Part shown: piece after piece, positions 57,653 to 64,000 of the stretch
How positions within the stretch are numbered: position 1 is the first letter of the stretch
Layout: each line of letters opens with the position of its first letter
Source: Solea solea
Lineage: Eukaryota > Chordata > Actinopteri > Pleuronectiformes > Soleidae
Assembly: GCF_958295425.1 (NCBI RefSeq)
Contig: NC_081143.1
Span: 23,939,281-24,003,280 of the forward strand
DNA length: 64,000 bases
Direction: 5' to 3'
The notes under the pieces: model-generated
Seen by the model: the letters and a program-made list of their open reading frames with translations, nothing else
What the model was told of the DNA's origin: nothing
Database searches by the model: none
Translations under genes and position numbers: made by a program

Positions 57653-60058
57653 ACACAATGTACATTAAGCCCCAACTGTCTCTGCGGTCTCTGGTTCTCC
57701 TCTCTCTTCCTCTCCATAATGCTTTCAGCTGTGAGTGAGTGAGTGTTTATGTCGTGTCCTGGAATGAGTGTTCAGCCGAGTGTGTGTTGATGTGAGACGT
57801 CCTGATGGGCCGAGTTTGGATTGAGGGGCCTGAATTCACCTCAGATTTCTGCCTCTCTGGCACCACACAGGCTCTTAGCAGCTCTACCCAGGTGAGGCGA
57901 AAGCTCTGGAGATTCTTCAGCAAAGTAAAAGCAGCTTTTAGGCAAAGTTAAGGATCTCGAGTCCCCAGATCTCAAGATAGAGGTGGATTGTGTAGCGACC
58001 ACCTGCAGGTTGTAGATTAGATTAGCTGACCCTGTGTGTATTGGCGTTGCCATTTGGTTGGTTCTCCATTACAATATAGTGTGAGACATGTAAATTAAAT
58101 ATCCAAAGAGAAGCCAAAGCTATTTGCATATTTAGTGGCTCAAAGTTATTAAACAGTTATGAAAACATAACGATGGAAATTCCCTTTTATTTTTCTGTGG
58201 ATAGGTCCCCTTAAATCAAACGCACACATCTCTGTAACGTTTATATATTCATGACTAAATAAATTACACAGTAAAGAAAGGCTTGATGGTGTTAAGTGTT
58301 ACTGCACTCACATGTTGCTCTTCCCACGCAACAAGTCTGAAGTAATGCATTTGCATGGAAAATGGCATGTAAAGTGGATAAGATAAAACCACACCATTCA
58401 ATTGATTCAAATGTTACCAAATCCTAAATGTGGAGTGAAATGATGTAGCCCCGCCCACACATAAATACTCAAATCTCTCATGAATCTTGTTTCAGGCAGA
58501 TCACTTATAGTAAGAGGCTGTTGGAGGGAAAAAATAGTTGAAAGTCGTATTTATATTTACCGTTCACTGCAGATGATGGGACGTCTAACGATGTAAAAAT
58601 CCAGCTTCTTTTGAGGATTGTAAACAACACACATTATGATTATGCCATTGATCTGGGTTTTATTGAATTAGAAAAGCAAAAACATGTACGTCCCACCACA
58701 TAGCTTGGTATGGATGTCATGATGTGACGTGATCCGTCTGTGTGACAGGTGACAAGACTCCAGTTCCTGTGACACTGAACAGGAAACATGGCTCAGAGAA
58801 GACTTGCATAAATGTTTGCCTCTCATTCACACTAGCAGATCACCTTTTTTGTAGTGGCTCAAGTTGGAGTCTGAGGAGTGGATGTTATAGATAGTAACCA
58901 GCCAGGATGTTATAGATAGCAACGGTGATGAACGATGTCCTGTCATTGATAACATTACGCAGAAGGAAGTCGTACGAAAGCAGAAATCACTGTAATTACC
59001 CACGGAGTGTGACTTTGTTAATCACACAGGATTTAAGCTGTCGGCAGGACAGGATTCTGCTCCTTGAGTTTATTTACAACCAGGGTTCTCAAAGTGTAGT
59101 ACGTGTAGCAACAGTGGTACACACAAGCCCCCTCTGGTGGTACTTGGAGGAAAATACAGAAATACTGTTCTGCTGTATATACCAGGGTGTGTGATCACAG
59201 TGGAGCTGAGGAAGTTTGACCGGAGTGTGTAGAAAATGAAACTAATATATACATTTTTCACCTTATCTCTCTCTCCATCTTAATCTAATTTCACTAAACC
59301 AGTGTGTGAAGTATATGTGAGGAAGATGAGGATGATGAGAGAGCAAATGATCTTATTGGGAATAAATCTGCCTGTAGCTGACATTGCTCGGCCTTTTTAC
59401 ACCACTGTATTTTGATGTTGGTGATAACAGTGTTACTTCAAGAGCTCAATAATTTCTCAGGTGGTACTTGGAATAAAAAGTTTGAGAACTTTGTCCATGT
59501 TGGAATGCTCCAAGGCAGCAACCCCACTAGGATGTGGGGTCCCACAATTTTGAGGCCCTCTTCTATTTATACCCACAAGCCCCTGACATTAAAACCAAAG
59601 TCTCAATCAGTAGAATTTTCTTAGTCTTAATGAAACGAAGACAGAAATCACTATATTTGTTAAAACTGGGTCTTGATAACATCAACTAGCCTGTTATAGC
59701 CATCCCTTTGTCAAGAATCTTAGGCTGATCTTTGTCAATGATTTTAAACAGATGAGCTTAGATGTTAAAACCAGCCCCTTCCCACTGAGGCCCCTTGCGT
59801 CTTCTCTGCACATTAGTTTTGTCTGGATTTAGACGCTCAGTTGTTAGTTCAGCAGCCCTGGGGCTCCTTTACTGTAGTTACTCACCTTTTTTGTGTGCCG
59901 CTGTCTTCCTGCTTGTCTGTCACAAAGCTTTATTTAGGTGCATTAGCTGTGTTTACAGCTTCTGATCATTCATGCACAACAACTTTGAATAGTTAAAGTA
60001 TTGTTTTATTTGCAAAAAAGAATTCAGGTACAGATATATATAGATTATATTCATATAA

Positions 60059-60105
<47 letters not shown>

Positions 60106-63100
60106 GATCCCTTCTACTGTACAGCTGTTTGAGATTGTGTGGATGTGTGTGTGTGAACAGAGCTGAACAGCGTGGAGCTGCAGGGCTGCAGCAGCGACAA
60201 CAGTCTGAACAGTAACGCCAGCCTGCCCAGTGTCCAGAGCCACCGGCGCCACACAGAGAGGAGAGTGGCCAGCTGGGCCGTCTGCTTCGAGAGGCTGCTG
60301 CAGGATCCAGTGGGAGTCCGCTACTTCTCGGTATGTCAAACAGCACATGACTTTTATCTCGTTGCGGAGTCAACAATAACCCCAGGTTTGCCTCTGTGCG
60401 GCAACATAACAACCGTGTTTGTTTGTTTGTGCCAGACAGTGTTGGCAACACTGTCACATGACAAGAAAACCTACAAAAGCCACGTTTGAACTGTGAAGTG
60501 TGCCATATCATTTTTTGGACACTTCTAATGCATGTCCTCAGGTGATTCGTTTTACACTTCCCAGCAACCACATGTTGATTTAGTTACAACAACCGCCAAG
60601 AACACTGCTAACTCATTATTTATTTTATTCTAATGGTTAAAATCTTATTTCATGTTGCAGCAGCATGAGTAGAGCTTTAATTCACTCAGCTCCTCCCAAA
60701 TCTCTCTCTATGTGTGATTTTCATGATCTCTTCTGGTCAGTCATTGAACCTTTTTTTTTCTATATATGTAACAGTGCACTGCAGGTGAAGCCAGATCTGA
60801 TCACATGTGGTCACAGGACGCATCTATGACACGTACACATGTGAACAGCTGTACTTGCAGTCCCTGTAAAGCAGTGGCTGACATCCTGTGAAACAAATAT
60901 ATAAATGTAGAATAAAGACTGAAAACTGTTTCTCTCCAGTAATCTGATCAAGACCTTTTAGCTGTGTCTAAAAATATGGCGTGATGACTAGACTGGATAC
61001 ATATTGAGCGTCACACCGCCAATGGGGGGGGAGACAAACGGGTCAATTGTCCTGGCCTGCCCATGGTAGGGGGGGGGCCAGAAGTGGGCCCTCCAACCAT
61101 TTAAATAATAATTGTTCAAAATAGGCCTATTTGTGGAAAGAATGTGTAGAATTGTCCTTGAAATAGAGGTCGAGAACACCCCCACCCCAAACACAAAAAT
61201 GGTTTGGCCACTGACACAACGTGTCAGACAGTAAGAAAAGACAGTATGGAGCAGAGAGGAGGAGAGCATGGGGAGAAGGGGAGAAGATATTAAGAGAGAA
61301 GAGGGAAGGAGGAAGAGGAGGAGGAGGAGGAGGAGGAGACAGAATACAGTATCAGCCCTGTTTTTAAATGGTAAATATTAATTTATTTCCGACTAGTGTC
61401 AGAATATCTCGTCCCGGGCACAGGCAGGACTGTCAGCTGGCCTGTTTAGCATAACACTGTAATGGTATGAAAATCCTCAGCACCTACTGCTTGTTAGCTG
61501 AGGTGTCTTTGTCTTGAACATGTGTCTTCCCTGGATACAAAATCACACAGAAAAGCTCTGCCACTGTACAATGTTTGTGTTCACTATGCCGTTAAACTGC
61601 TGCTAAAATAGTGAAAATGTCAATTTCTTTACAGGAAGTTTAATTATAGTGCATTTACATCTATATTCTCTTCAAACACTGACAAAAGGCAACAAAAATG
61701 AATAAAAAAAAGAATATGTTAGTGAAAGTGTGTTTCCCTCTCACGACAGGAGTTCTTAAAGAAGGAGTTCAGCGAGGAGAATATCCTGTTTTGGCAGGCC
61801 TGTGAGTTCTTCAGCCACATCCCGGAGAATGACAAGAAGCAGGTAACACGTGCAAGACATTACTTGGCCACAGAATGCATCTCCAATTGCAAGCATCTAA
61901 CAATAATGAGCTCAATCTGTGAACATTTATCCCGCTCCCATTTCCTCATCTGAGTTCCCCCCCCCCCCCCCCCCTCTGTCTCATCATGTTTTATTTGAAC
62001 TGAACAACCTCTCCATCACCCTGCAGCTCTCTCAGCGTGCCAGGGAGATCTATAACAGCTTCCTGTCCAGTAAAGCCACGACACCGGTCAACATAGACAG
62101 TCAGGCTCAGCTCGCCGATGACATCCTCAACGCTCCCCGACCTGACATGTTCAAGGAGCAGCAACTGCAGGTGGGGGATTGCACCGAATACACACACCAA
62201 CCCCATTTACATTGAAGTATTTAGCAGACTTACAAAAGAGGAATAAGCTACACAGAAGAAGTCTTGGAAAGAAATCCATTAGATAGGAACGGTGGACTGA
62301 CAGAGAGTGAGAGTGCAAGAGTGGATCCAAGTGCAGAAGGAGAGGTCGTAAGCTAAGTGCTAGGACAGAAGATGCTTTTGGGAGAGCTGGCTCTTCCAAA
62401 AGCGTCTTGAAGATGTTCTGGTAGCGCTCGGTAGGTCATTTCACCAGCATGGAACGACACGCAAGAAGAATCTGGATTGTCTTGGACAATCCTTCGATGA
62501 ACGGAGTAGTCGAGGGGTAACAGAAGTCTTTATGGGAGCATTTAAGTAGGGATGAGATGATTCGAAACTTCCTTATGAGCGGGACATGAGAAGACTCTTA
62601 GAGAGTCAAATGTGCCAAATGTACTAGTATTACAGCACTGTGTTCTCAAAGAGCATAAGGTCTACTCTTCATCTGAGCCTGCTGTCTAGCATCGGGGATG
62701 TGAATGCCTTCTGGGGGGATGTTCCTGAAAAGCTCTATTGATTTCACCATCTGAGCTCAGATGTTCCAACTCTGATAAGAGTCACAAGGTTGGCCAGGTA
62801 TCTGTACTGACACCCACAGTGTTTTTACAAATCGAACACACACACACACACACACACGATCAAGATCTTGTGGTATAGTTTATTTATGTCAGATTATGGT
62901 GGACTATAATATAAATGTGCAAAATACATATATATATATCTGCTGTGACGTGCAGAATATGATGTTAATTACACGTCAGGAGTGACTAAATGACCTCTGC
63001 AGTCGGGTACATCAGGCTGATGTATCAGCATATCGGATATCGGCAAAAAGTCCAATATCGTGCATCTCCCAGTCCCCTGATTCGTTCGTCCCTTCCTGTC

Positions 63101-63924
63101 CTTTAGATCTTTAACCTGATGAAGTTTGACAGCTACACCCGCTTCCTCAAGTCTTTGCTGTACCAGGAGTGTATGCTGGCGGAGGTGGAGGGCAGGCCTC
63201 TGCCTGACCCTTACCACATCCCCAGCAGTCCCACCTCCAAGCACAGCACCACCGGCTCCGACCGCTCCAACCTCTCTACGCCCAAGAAGGTAACAACAAT
63301 CAACTCATTTTGGGGATTGTCTGTTTGTGTCAGTTCTGATCAACAGTCGTCACGCACACCTGTCTTTTGTGTGTTACAGGAGGACAAAAAGAGCAAATCT
63401 GGTCGGTCTTTGAATGACGACAGCAGGGACGACTCGGGGGACCGGAGGAAAGGCATGTTCTTCTCCTGGTCCCGCAACAGGAGCTTCGGCAAAGGCCCCA
63501 AGAAGCGGGAGTTGGCTGACTTCAACTACAGTCAGTAGTTTTTGCCATTATATGAGTTCAGTCTGTGGAAAACAGCTTCTATGTGAAAACAACTGCACGA
63601 GGGTTCAATAGCGCACAGCACATGATTCGTCATGCAACTGCAGCTGAGGTTTAATCAGTGAAACACAATGAAATCACAATGAGCGGCCATATGTTCAATA
63701 ACACTGGAAGCAATCCTGCTATTTAATTCATGTGAGAGGGTTTGATGTTTTGAAAAATGAACCCAGTCCATGTTTGGAATTTGGAACACTCTCTCTTGTT
63801 GTCTCTGTTATGGAGACACTCATGGCTTTAATATCTTTCAGATTTCTCTGGCAGTAATGGTCGGCGTGAATCACAGGGTTCCTTGTCATCGGGAGCCAGT
63901 CTGGAGCTGGGGCCAGCAGGATCG
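23635..63924 (+). CDS. rgs12: regulator of G-protein signalling 12, 5' part (10 exons plus microexon; 3' part outside window)
   Basis: RGS12 accelerates GTP hydrolysis by Gi/o alpha subunits and, through its other domains, scaffolds Ras-Raf-MEK signalling and binds receptors and channels. The exons join in frame into 1090 residues: PDZ (about 35-112), PTB (about 300-480), a Ser/Pro-rich linker (480-770), a basic [11 protein letters not shown] segment (about 785-808), the microexon-encoded AVSDGE box, RGS domain (about 853-975), and a linker ending in [16 protein letters not shown]. The tandem Ras-binding domains and GoLoco motif expected next are not in the window. Start: ATG at 23635 gives MFRQGDAS, matching mammalian MFRAGEAS; an in-frame ATG at 23608 would add nine residues. 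htt lies upstream on the same strand, as in human. Confidence 0.96.
24688..25207. other. rgs12 intron, nothing recognised
   Basis: 520 bp of AT-rich sequence between two PTB-domain exons; no feature seen. Confidence 0.6.
25208..25447 (+). CDS. rgs12: rgs12 exon: middle of PTB domain
   Basis: Acceptor caccag, donor CAG|gtaaaa; 80 codons, phase 0. Encodes [40 protein letters not shown] and [11 protein letters not shown], the conserved PTB beta-strands. It carries a slightly longer Asp/Arg-rich loop ([16 protein letters not shown]) than human. Confidence 0.96.
25781..25945. mobile_element. decayed hAT-type MITE copy in rgs12 intron
   Basis: Starts TAGGGCTGCAATGATTATTT and retains the body order of the intact copy at 48832 (gtttcctaaacctcaaaat, then cacaaaccaaatgaatga). 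The 3' half is missing. It is the most diverged of four copies. Confidence 0.5.
26045..27055 (+). CDS. rgs12: rgs12 exon: end of PTB domain and Pro-rich linker
   Basis: Acceptor cctcag, donor AAG|gtacct; 337 codons, phase 0. Encodes [38 protein letters not shown] (PTB C-terminal helix) and [20 protein letters not shown], then a long low-complexity linker with two polyproline runs (about residues 570-585 and 710-725). Conserved islands are [23 protein letters not shown] and [14 protein letters not shown]. The linker has more Pro and His than human. Confidence 0.95.
26879..26906 (+). repeat. rgs12: coding (CCG)n run in rgs12
   Basis: About eight CCG/GCC units encode the second polyproline run ([13 protein letters not shown]). 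A candidate for length polymorphism in the protein. Confidence 0.7.
27056..28740. other. rgs12 intron, 5' part, no gene seen
   Basis: No exon-like sequence recognised. A short (GT)n lies near 28038-28059. Confidence 0.5.
28745..28796. repeat. (GT)n microsatellite, 52 bp
   Basis: Almost uninterrupted GT repeat (one GC near the start) within an rgs12 intron. Confidence 0.9.
29110..29385. repeat. interspersed teleost repeat, copy 1 (ACTACTGGTCCTGAC family)
   Basis: Contains aaacaaagtgttatccctaa, gaccaggttttggtct, actactggtcctgacaaagt and taaagaggtaacaaacacaa in this order. The same blocks recur at 47060-47250. The name of the family is not known to me. Confidence 0.55.
29412..29456. repeat. 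(CA)n microsatellite, 45 bp
   Basis: Perfect CA repeat just after the interspersed repeat at 29110. Confidence 0.9.
30125..30357 (+). repeat. 3' end of the same LINE-type repeat as 1393-1760, forward
   Basis: Contains ttgtccttgttgtgttgtct and ends with acttggccaataaagctgat-tctgatt, the reverse complement of the start of the copy in the htt intron. Confidence 0.6.
31770..32080 (+). mobile_element. Tc1/mariner transposase C-terminal fragment, decayed
   Basis: The translation holds the hallmark PAQSPDLNP followed, after a frameshift in a C7-8 run near 31930, by [11 protein letters not shown]. This is the end of the DDE catalytic domain of Tc1-like transposases. Stops follow and no complete ORF or inverted repeats are present. 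Confidence 0.7.
32403..32522 (+). CDS. rgs12: rgs12 exon: basic [11 protein letters not shown] segment
   Basis: Acceptor ctgcag, donor GAG|gtacga; 40 codons, phase 0. Encodes [16 protein letters not shown] and [20 protein letters not shown] ending DDLE, as in human RGS12 ([22 protein letters not shown]). It is flanked by introns of 5.3 and 21.9 kb. Confidence 0.96.
33024..33275 (+). repeat. tRNA-derived SINE in rgs12 large intron
   Basis: Degenerate form of a very common fish unit: gttggttagcattgttgcat (box A side), GTTCGAATCCC box B, gtgtggatttagcttgttct, then the conserved cagagtaaattgacatgcaa tail and gtgtgaaagtgagtg. Confidence 0.65.
34600..34870 (+). repeat. GGACATTTTGG / TTAGGG-type interspersed repeat, left arm of inverted pair
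   Basis: Contains gtgaggacattttgggaaag, tggctggtcctcac and a run of ttagggttaggg units. This fish family carries internal telomere-like GGGTTA units. An inverted copy lies at about 35010-35215. Confidence 0.6.
35010..35215 (-). repeat. same repeat, inverted right arm
   Basis: Contains ccctaactgtaactat, ccccaaaaccaagtcttacc, gaggaccaaccaaaaatatc and cactttcacaaaatgtcctt, the reverse complement of the blocks at 34600-34870. Confidence 0.6.
36900..38900 (-). mobile_element. decayed non-LTR retrotransposon, minus strand
   Basis: Read from 38900 down to about 37050, frame-shifted pieces follow the order of a familiar teleost retroelement polyprotein. The order is [10 protein letters not shown] (38.8 kb), [14 protein letters not shown] (38.5 kb), [20 protein letters not shown] (38.05 kb), [11 protein letters not shown] (37.9 kb), [12 protein letters not shown] (37.75 kb) and [20 protein letters not shown] (37.45 kb). 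The region between the second and third pieces, where the reverse transcriptase core and its YxDD motif belong, is too short to hold it. Many stops; not a gene. Likely a 5'-truncated or internally deleted copy. Confidence 0.75.
40588..40635 (+). other. weak candidate alternative first coding exon of rgs12
   Basis: ATG ([16 protein letters not shown]) open for 16 codons into TCA|gtgagt, phase 0, so it could splice to the microexon at 54471. The start context is weak (ttcATGG). No homology recognised. Confidence 0.15.
40900..41057 (+). repeat. tRNA-derived SINE with LINE-like tail
   Basis: Box A tggctcagtgg at 40914-40924 and box B AGTTCGATTCC at 40965-40975. The body ends gtaagtcgctttggataaaa then gcgtctgctaaatgac, followed by an (ATGTA)n tail. 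The tail type is shared by many fish SINEs and their partner LINEs. Confidence 0.8.
44948..44998 (+). CDS. rgs12: candidate alternative first coding exon of rgs12 (short isoform)
   Basis: An ATG in good context (agcaggATGa, A at -3) opens [17 protein letters not shown] and runs straight into a consensus donor, ACA|gtgagt. The exon ends in phase 0, exactly what the 22-nt microexon at 54471 needs; the joined frame has no stop. The product would be 17 basic residues, SAAVSDGE, then the RGS domain, without PDZ and PTB. RGS14 and RGS10, the other R12-family members, begin in the same way (short basic head, SDG box, RGS). Short RGS12 forms have been described in mammals. No transcript evidence is available here, so this is a prediction. 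Confidence 0.45.
46116..46370 (-). repeat. LINE 3'-end repeat with (GAATA)n tail, inverted
   Basis: A (AATAG)n run at about 46117-46140 leads into tatactttattaatccctt-gcgggaaatt, the reverse of a widespread fish LINE terminus. An AT-rich stretch with ataagaataaa units follows. Confidence 0.6.
47060..47250. repeat. interspersed teleost repeat, copy 2 (ACTACTGGTCCTGAC family)
   Basis: Same orientation and block order as 29110-29385: aacaaagtgttatccct, gaccaggttttggtct, ggactactggtcctgac, ttaagaggtaaca. Confidence 0.55.
48832..49179. mobile_element. hAT-type MITE, intact, with 8-bp target duplication
   Basis: A 348-bp element bounded by TAGAGCTGCAACTAACGATT and the inverted GATTAATCGTTTCAGCTCTA. 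It is flanked on both sides by GTTTATAT (48824-48831 and 49180-49187), a perfect 8-bp duplication typical of hAT transposition. The subterminal regions are packed with ATCGATTAATC palindromes. No ORF, so it is mobilised in trans. Confidence 0.88.
49447..49488. repeat. (GGA)n microsatellite
   Basis: About 14 units of GAG/GGA on the plus strand. A similar run lies at 61309-61338. Confidence 0.9.
51265..51395 (-). repeat. SINE-like repeat, inverted
   Basis: Reads gctttgctcagaggcacccc, gatttgaaccggtgaccctc, cagttacaagtccaagtcct, cttggccatgggctgccc, the reverse complement of a tRNA-like fish unit common beside LINE tails. Confidence 0.5.
52318..52376 (+). repeat. (CTG)n trinucleotide run in rgs12 intron
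   Basis: About 19 triplets, mainly CTG with CTC and TTC interruptions; CAG on the minus strand. It is intronic and so not translated in rgs12. Confidence 0.9.
52712..52978. mobile_element. decayed copy of the hAT-type MITE
   Basis: Shares atgcaactaaagattatttt, gtccataaaatgttgaaaac, tgtctttgttttgaccaca and ggtgattaacttagttattg with the intact copy at 48832. Both termini are degraded. Confidence 0.6.
52980..53100 (-). repeat. SINE-like fragment, inverted
   Basis: On the minus strand it has a box B-like GGGATTCAATCCCC with the cttgggcaacacggcggctg segment. It abuts the MITE remnant. Confidence 0.4.
54094..54129. repeat. (CA)n run paired with upstream (GT)n
   Basis: (GT)n at 53980-54006 and (CA)n at 54094-54129 are 90 bp apart and complementary, so the RNA could fold into a hairpin 340 bases before the microexon. 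Confidence 0.7.
54471..54492 (+). CDS. rgs12: rgs12 22-nt microexon encoding the SDG box
   Basis: Acceptor ttttttgcag, donor GAG|gtgagt. The 22 nt encode SAAVSDG plus the first base of Glu; the next exon completes E-LNSVELQG. Human RGS12 has SATVSDGE and RGS14 has AVSDGE at this point. Length 22 is not a multiple of three, so skipping it would shift the frame. Flanking introns are 21.9 and 5.7 kb. Confidence 0.92.
54493..56597. other. rgs12 intron, first part, no gene seen
   Basis: Mostly AT-rich sequence. No exon or named repeat was recognised before the MITE at 56598. Confidence 0.5.
56598..56946. mobile_element. hAT-type MITE, near-complete copy
   Basis: Begins TAGGCTGCAACTATTGCGAT and ends GTTTCAACCCCA. 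Flanks CAATCAAA and AAATCAAA agree at 7 of 8 bases, a slightly decayed target duplication. Length and body match the intact copy at 48832. Confidence 0.75.
57615..57651. repeat. (CTGT)n microsatellite
   Basis: About nine TCTG units following a (GT)n run. Confidence 0.9.
57721..60060. other. rgs12 intron, no gene seen
   Basis: No exon or repeat was recognised with confidence; ORFs here are short and lack homology. Confidence 0.45.
60065..60102. repeat. (AT)n run just upstream of RGS-domain exon
   Basis: A 38-bp perfect AT repeat, ending 58 bases before the acceptor of the exon at 60161. Confidence 0.9.
60161..60330 (+). CDS. rgs12: rgs12 exon: start of RGS domain
   Basis: The acceptor gtgtgtgtgtgaacag is GT-rich with hardly any pyrimidine tract; donor TCG|gtatgt. 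Completes the SDGE box, then [18 protein letters not shown] and [24 protein letters not shown], the first helices of the RGS fold, nearly identical to human. Confidence 0.96.
60331..61749. other. rgs12 intron within the RGS domain
   Basis: No exon or named mobile element recognised. G-rich runs (ggggggg) lie near 61025 and 61070 and a (GGA)n run at 61309-61338. Confidence 0.5.
61750..61842 (+). CDS. rgs12: rgs12 exon: RGS domain
   Basis: Acceptor gacag, donor CAG|gtaaca; 31 codons, phase 0. Encodes [20 protein letters not shown], the RGS core including the Asn and aromatic residues that contact the G-alpha switch regions. Confidence 0.97.
62027..62170 (+). CDS. rgs12: rgs12 exon: RGS domain
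   Basis: Acceptor ctgcag, donor CAG|gtgggg; 48 codons. Encodes [29 protein letters not shown] and [13 protein letters not shown]18 homopolymer lies 50 bases upstream of the acceptor (about 61957-61974). Confidence 0.97.
62209..62560 (-). repeat. L2-like teleost LINE fragment, inverted
   Basis: Contains gaggaataagctacacagaa, ggtggactgacagagagtga, gcaagagtggatccaagtgc, agctggctcttccaaaagcg and ctcggtaggtcatttcacca, blocks of a familiar high-copy fish LINE. It opens ttagcagacttac, lacking the gcttttatccaaagcg piece found in the SINE tail at 41.0 kb. Confidence 0.6.
62838..62859. repeat. short (CA)n run
   Basis: About 11 CA units in an rgs12 intron; a fragment of a tatcggatatcggcaaaaag-type repeat follows at about 63025-63070. 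Confidence 0.7.
63107..63289 (+). CDS. rgs12: rgs12 exon: end of RGS domain and linker
   Basis: Acceptor ctttag, donor AAG|gtaaca; 61 codons. Encodes [35 protein letters not shown] (last RGS helix), then [20 protein letters not shown]. Confidence 0.97.
63380..63530 (+). CDS. rgs12: rgs12 exon: Ser/Arg-rich linker
   Basis: Acceptor ttacag; donor TACA|gtcagt, one base into a codon. Encodes [15 protein letters not shown] and [20 protein letters not shown], as in human (GAFFSWSRTRSTGRSQKKRE). Without splicing at this less common donor the frame stops at once (TAG, 63536-63538). Confidence 0.93.
63842..63924 (+). CDS. rgs12: rgs12 exon: linker before first Ras-binding domain, last exon in window
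   Basis: Acceptor tttcag. Encodes [22 protein letters not shown], matching the RRESQGSxSSxxSLDL signature of RGS12 and RGS14. The end is set at TCG|gtgagg. If that donor is not used the frame stops at TAG 63972-63974, ending in ITTRSL, which would make a truncated isoform. Confidence 0.85.
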
Positions 63925-64000
63925 GTGAGGAATGAGGTCAGCCCGGGGAGTGACATCACCACACGATCACTTTAGACTTTACCGTCATGGCCAATTGATG

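Noticed and set aside
59953..60571. Long minus-strand ORFs across the RGS exon
   Set aside because: They are antisense to a conserved exon plus translated (AT)n; no independent support.
61019..61076. Gene or RNA feature at the G-run pair
   Set aside because: Only homopolymer G tracts (possible quadruplex) were visible; no further support.

Overview
The window is vertebrate, almost certainly teleost fish, genomic DNA. It carries two large plus-strand genes split by GT-AG introns, and its repeats are typical of teleosts: tRNA-derived SINEs, hAT MITEs, a Tc1 relic, fish LINE tails and long (TG)n/(CA)n runs. No bacterial, plasmid, phage or CRISPR features were seen. All gene calls come from reading translated exons against remembered vertebrate huntingtin and RGS12; no alignment could be run.

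Region 1 (1-18.8 kb) is the 3' part of huntingtin (htt). I place 42 consecutive coding exons from 50 to the stop at 16773-16775, giving 2063 residues. This is about two thirds of the protein: the end of the N-HEAT domain, the bridge and the whole C-HEAT domain. The polyQ exon lies upstream, outside the window. Every exon junction keeps the reading frame. Counting back from the usual 67 exons, the first one here corresponds to human exon 26. Introns are mostly 80-400 bp, far shorter than in mammals. Two candidate poly(A) signals (16973 and 18797) suggest a short and a long 3' UTR.

Region 2 (18.8-23.6 kb) is intergenic. It holds DNA-transposon fragments and a CpG-rich block (about 21.58-22.08 kb) with RFX-like, CGCG-type and GC-box motifs that may be the rgs12 promoter. 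No MSANTD1-like coding sequence is visible, although that gene sits between HTT and RGS12 in human.

Region 3 (23.6-64 kb) is the 5' two thirds of rgs12, a GTPase-activating regulator of Gi/o alpha subunits. Exons encode a PDZ domain, a PTB domain, a proline-rich linker, a basic [11 protein letters not shown] exon, a 22-nt microexon, the RGS domain and part of the linker after it. The Ras-binding domains and GoLoco motif must lie beyond 64 kb. A 21.9-kb intron (32.5-54.5 kb) is full of repeats and also holds a good candidate alternative first exon (44948-44998, [17 protein letters not shown] then GTGAGT). Its phase allows direct splicing to the microexon, giving a short RGS12 without PDZ or PTB and with an RGS14/RGS10-like layout. 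This is the most interesting observation in the window. I see no wholly new gene system.
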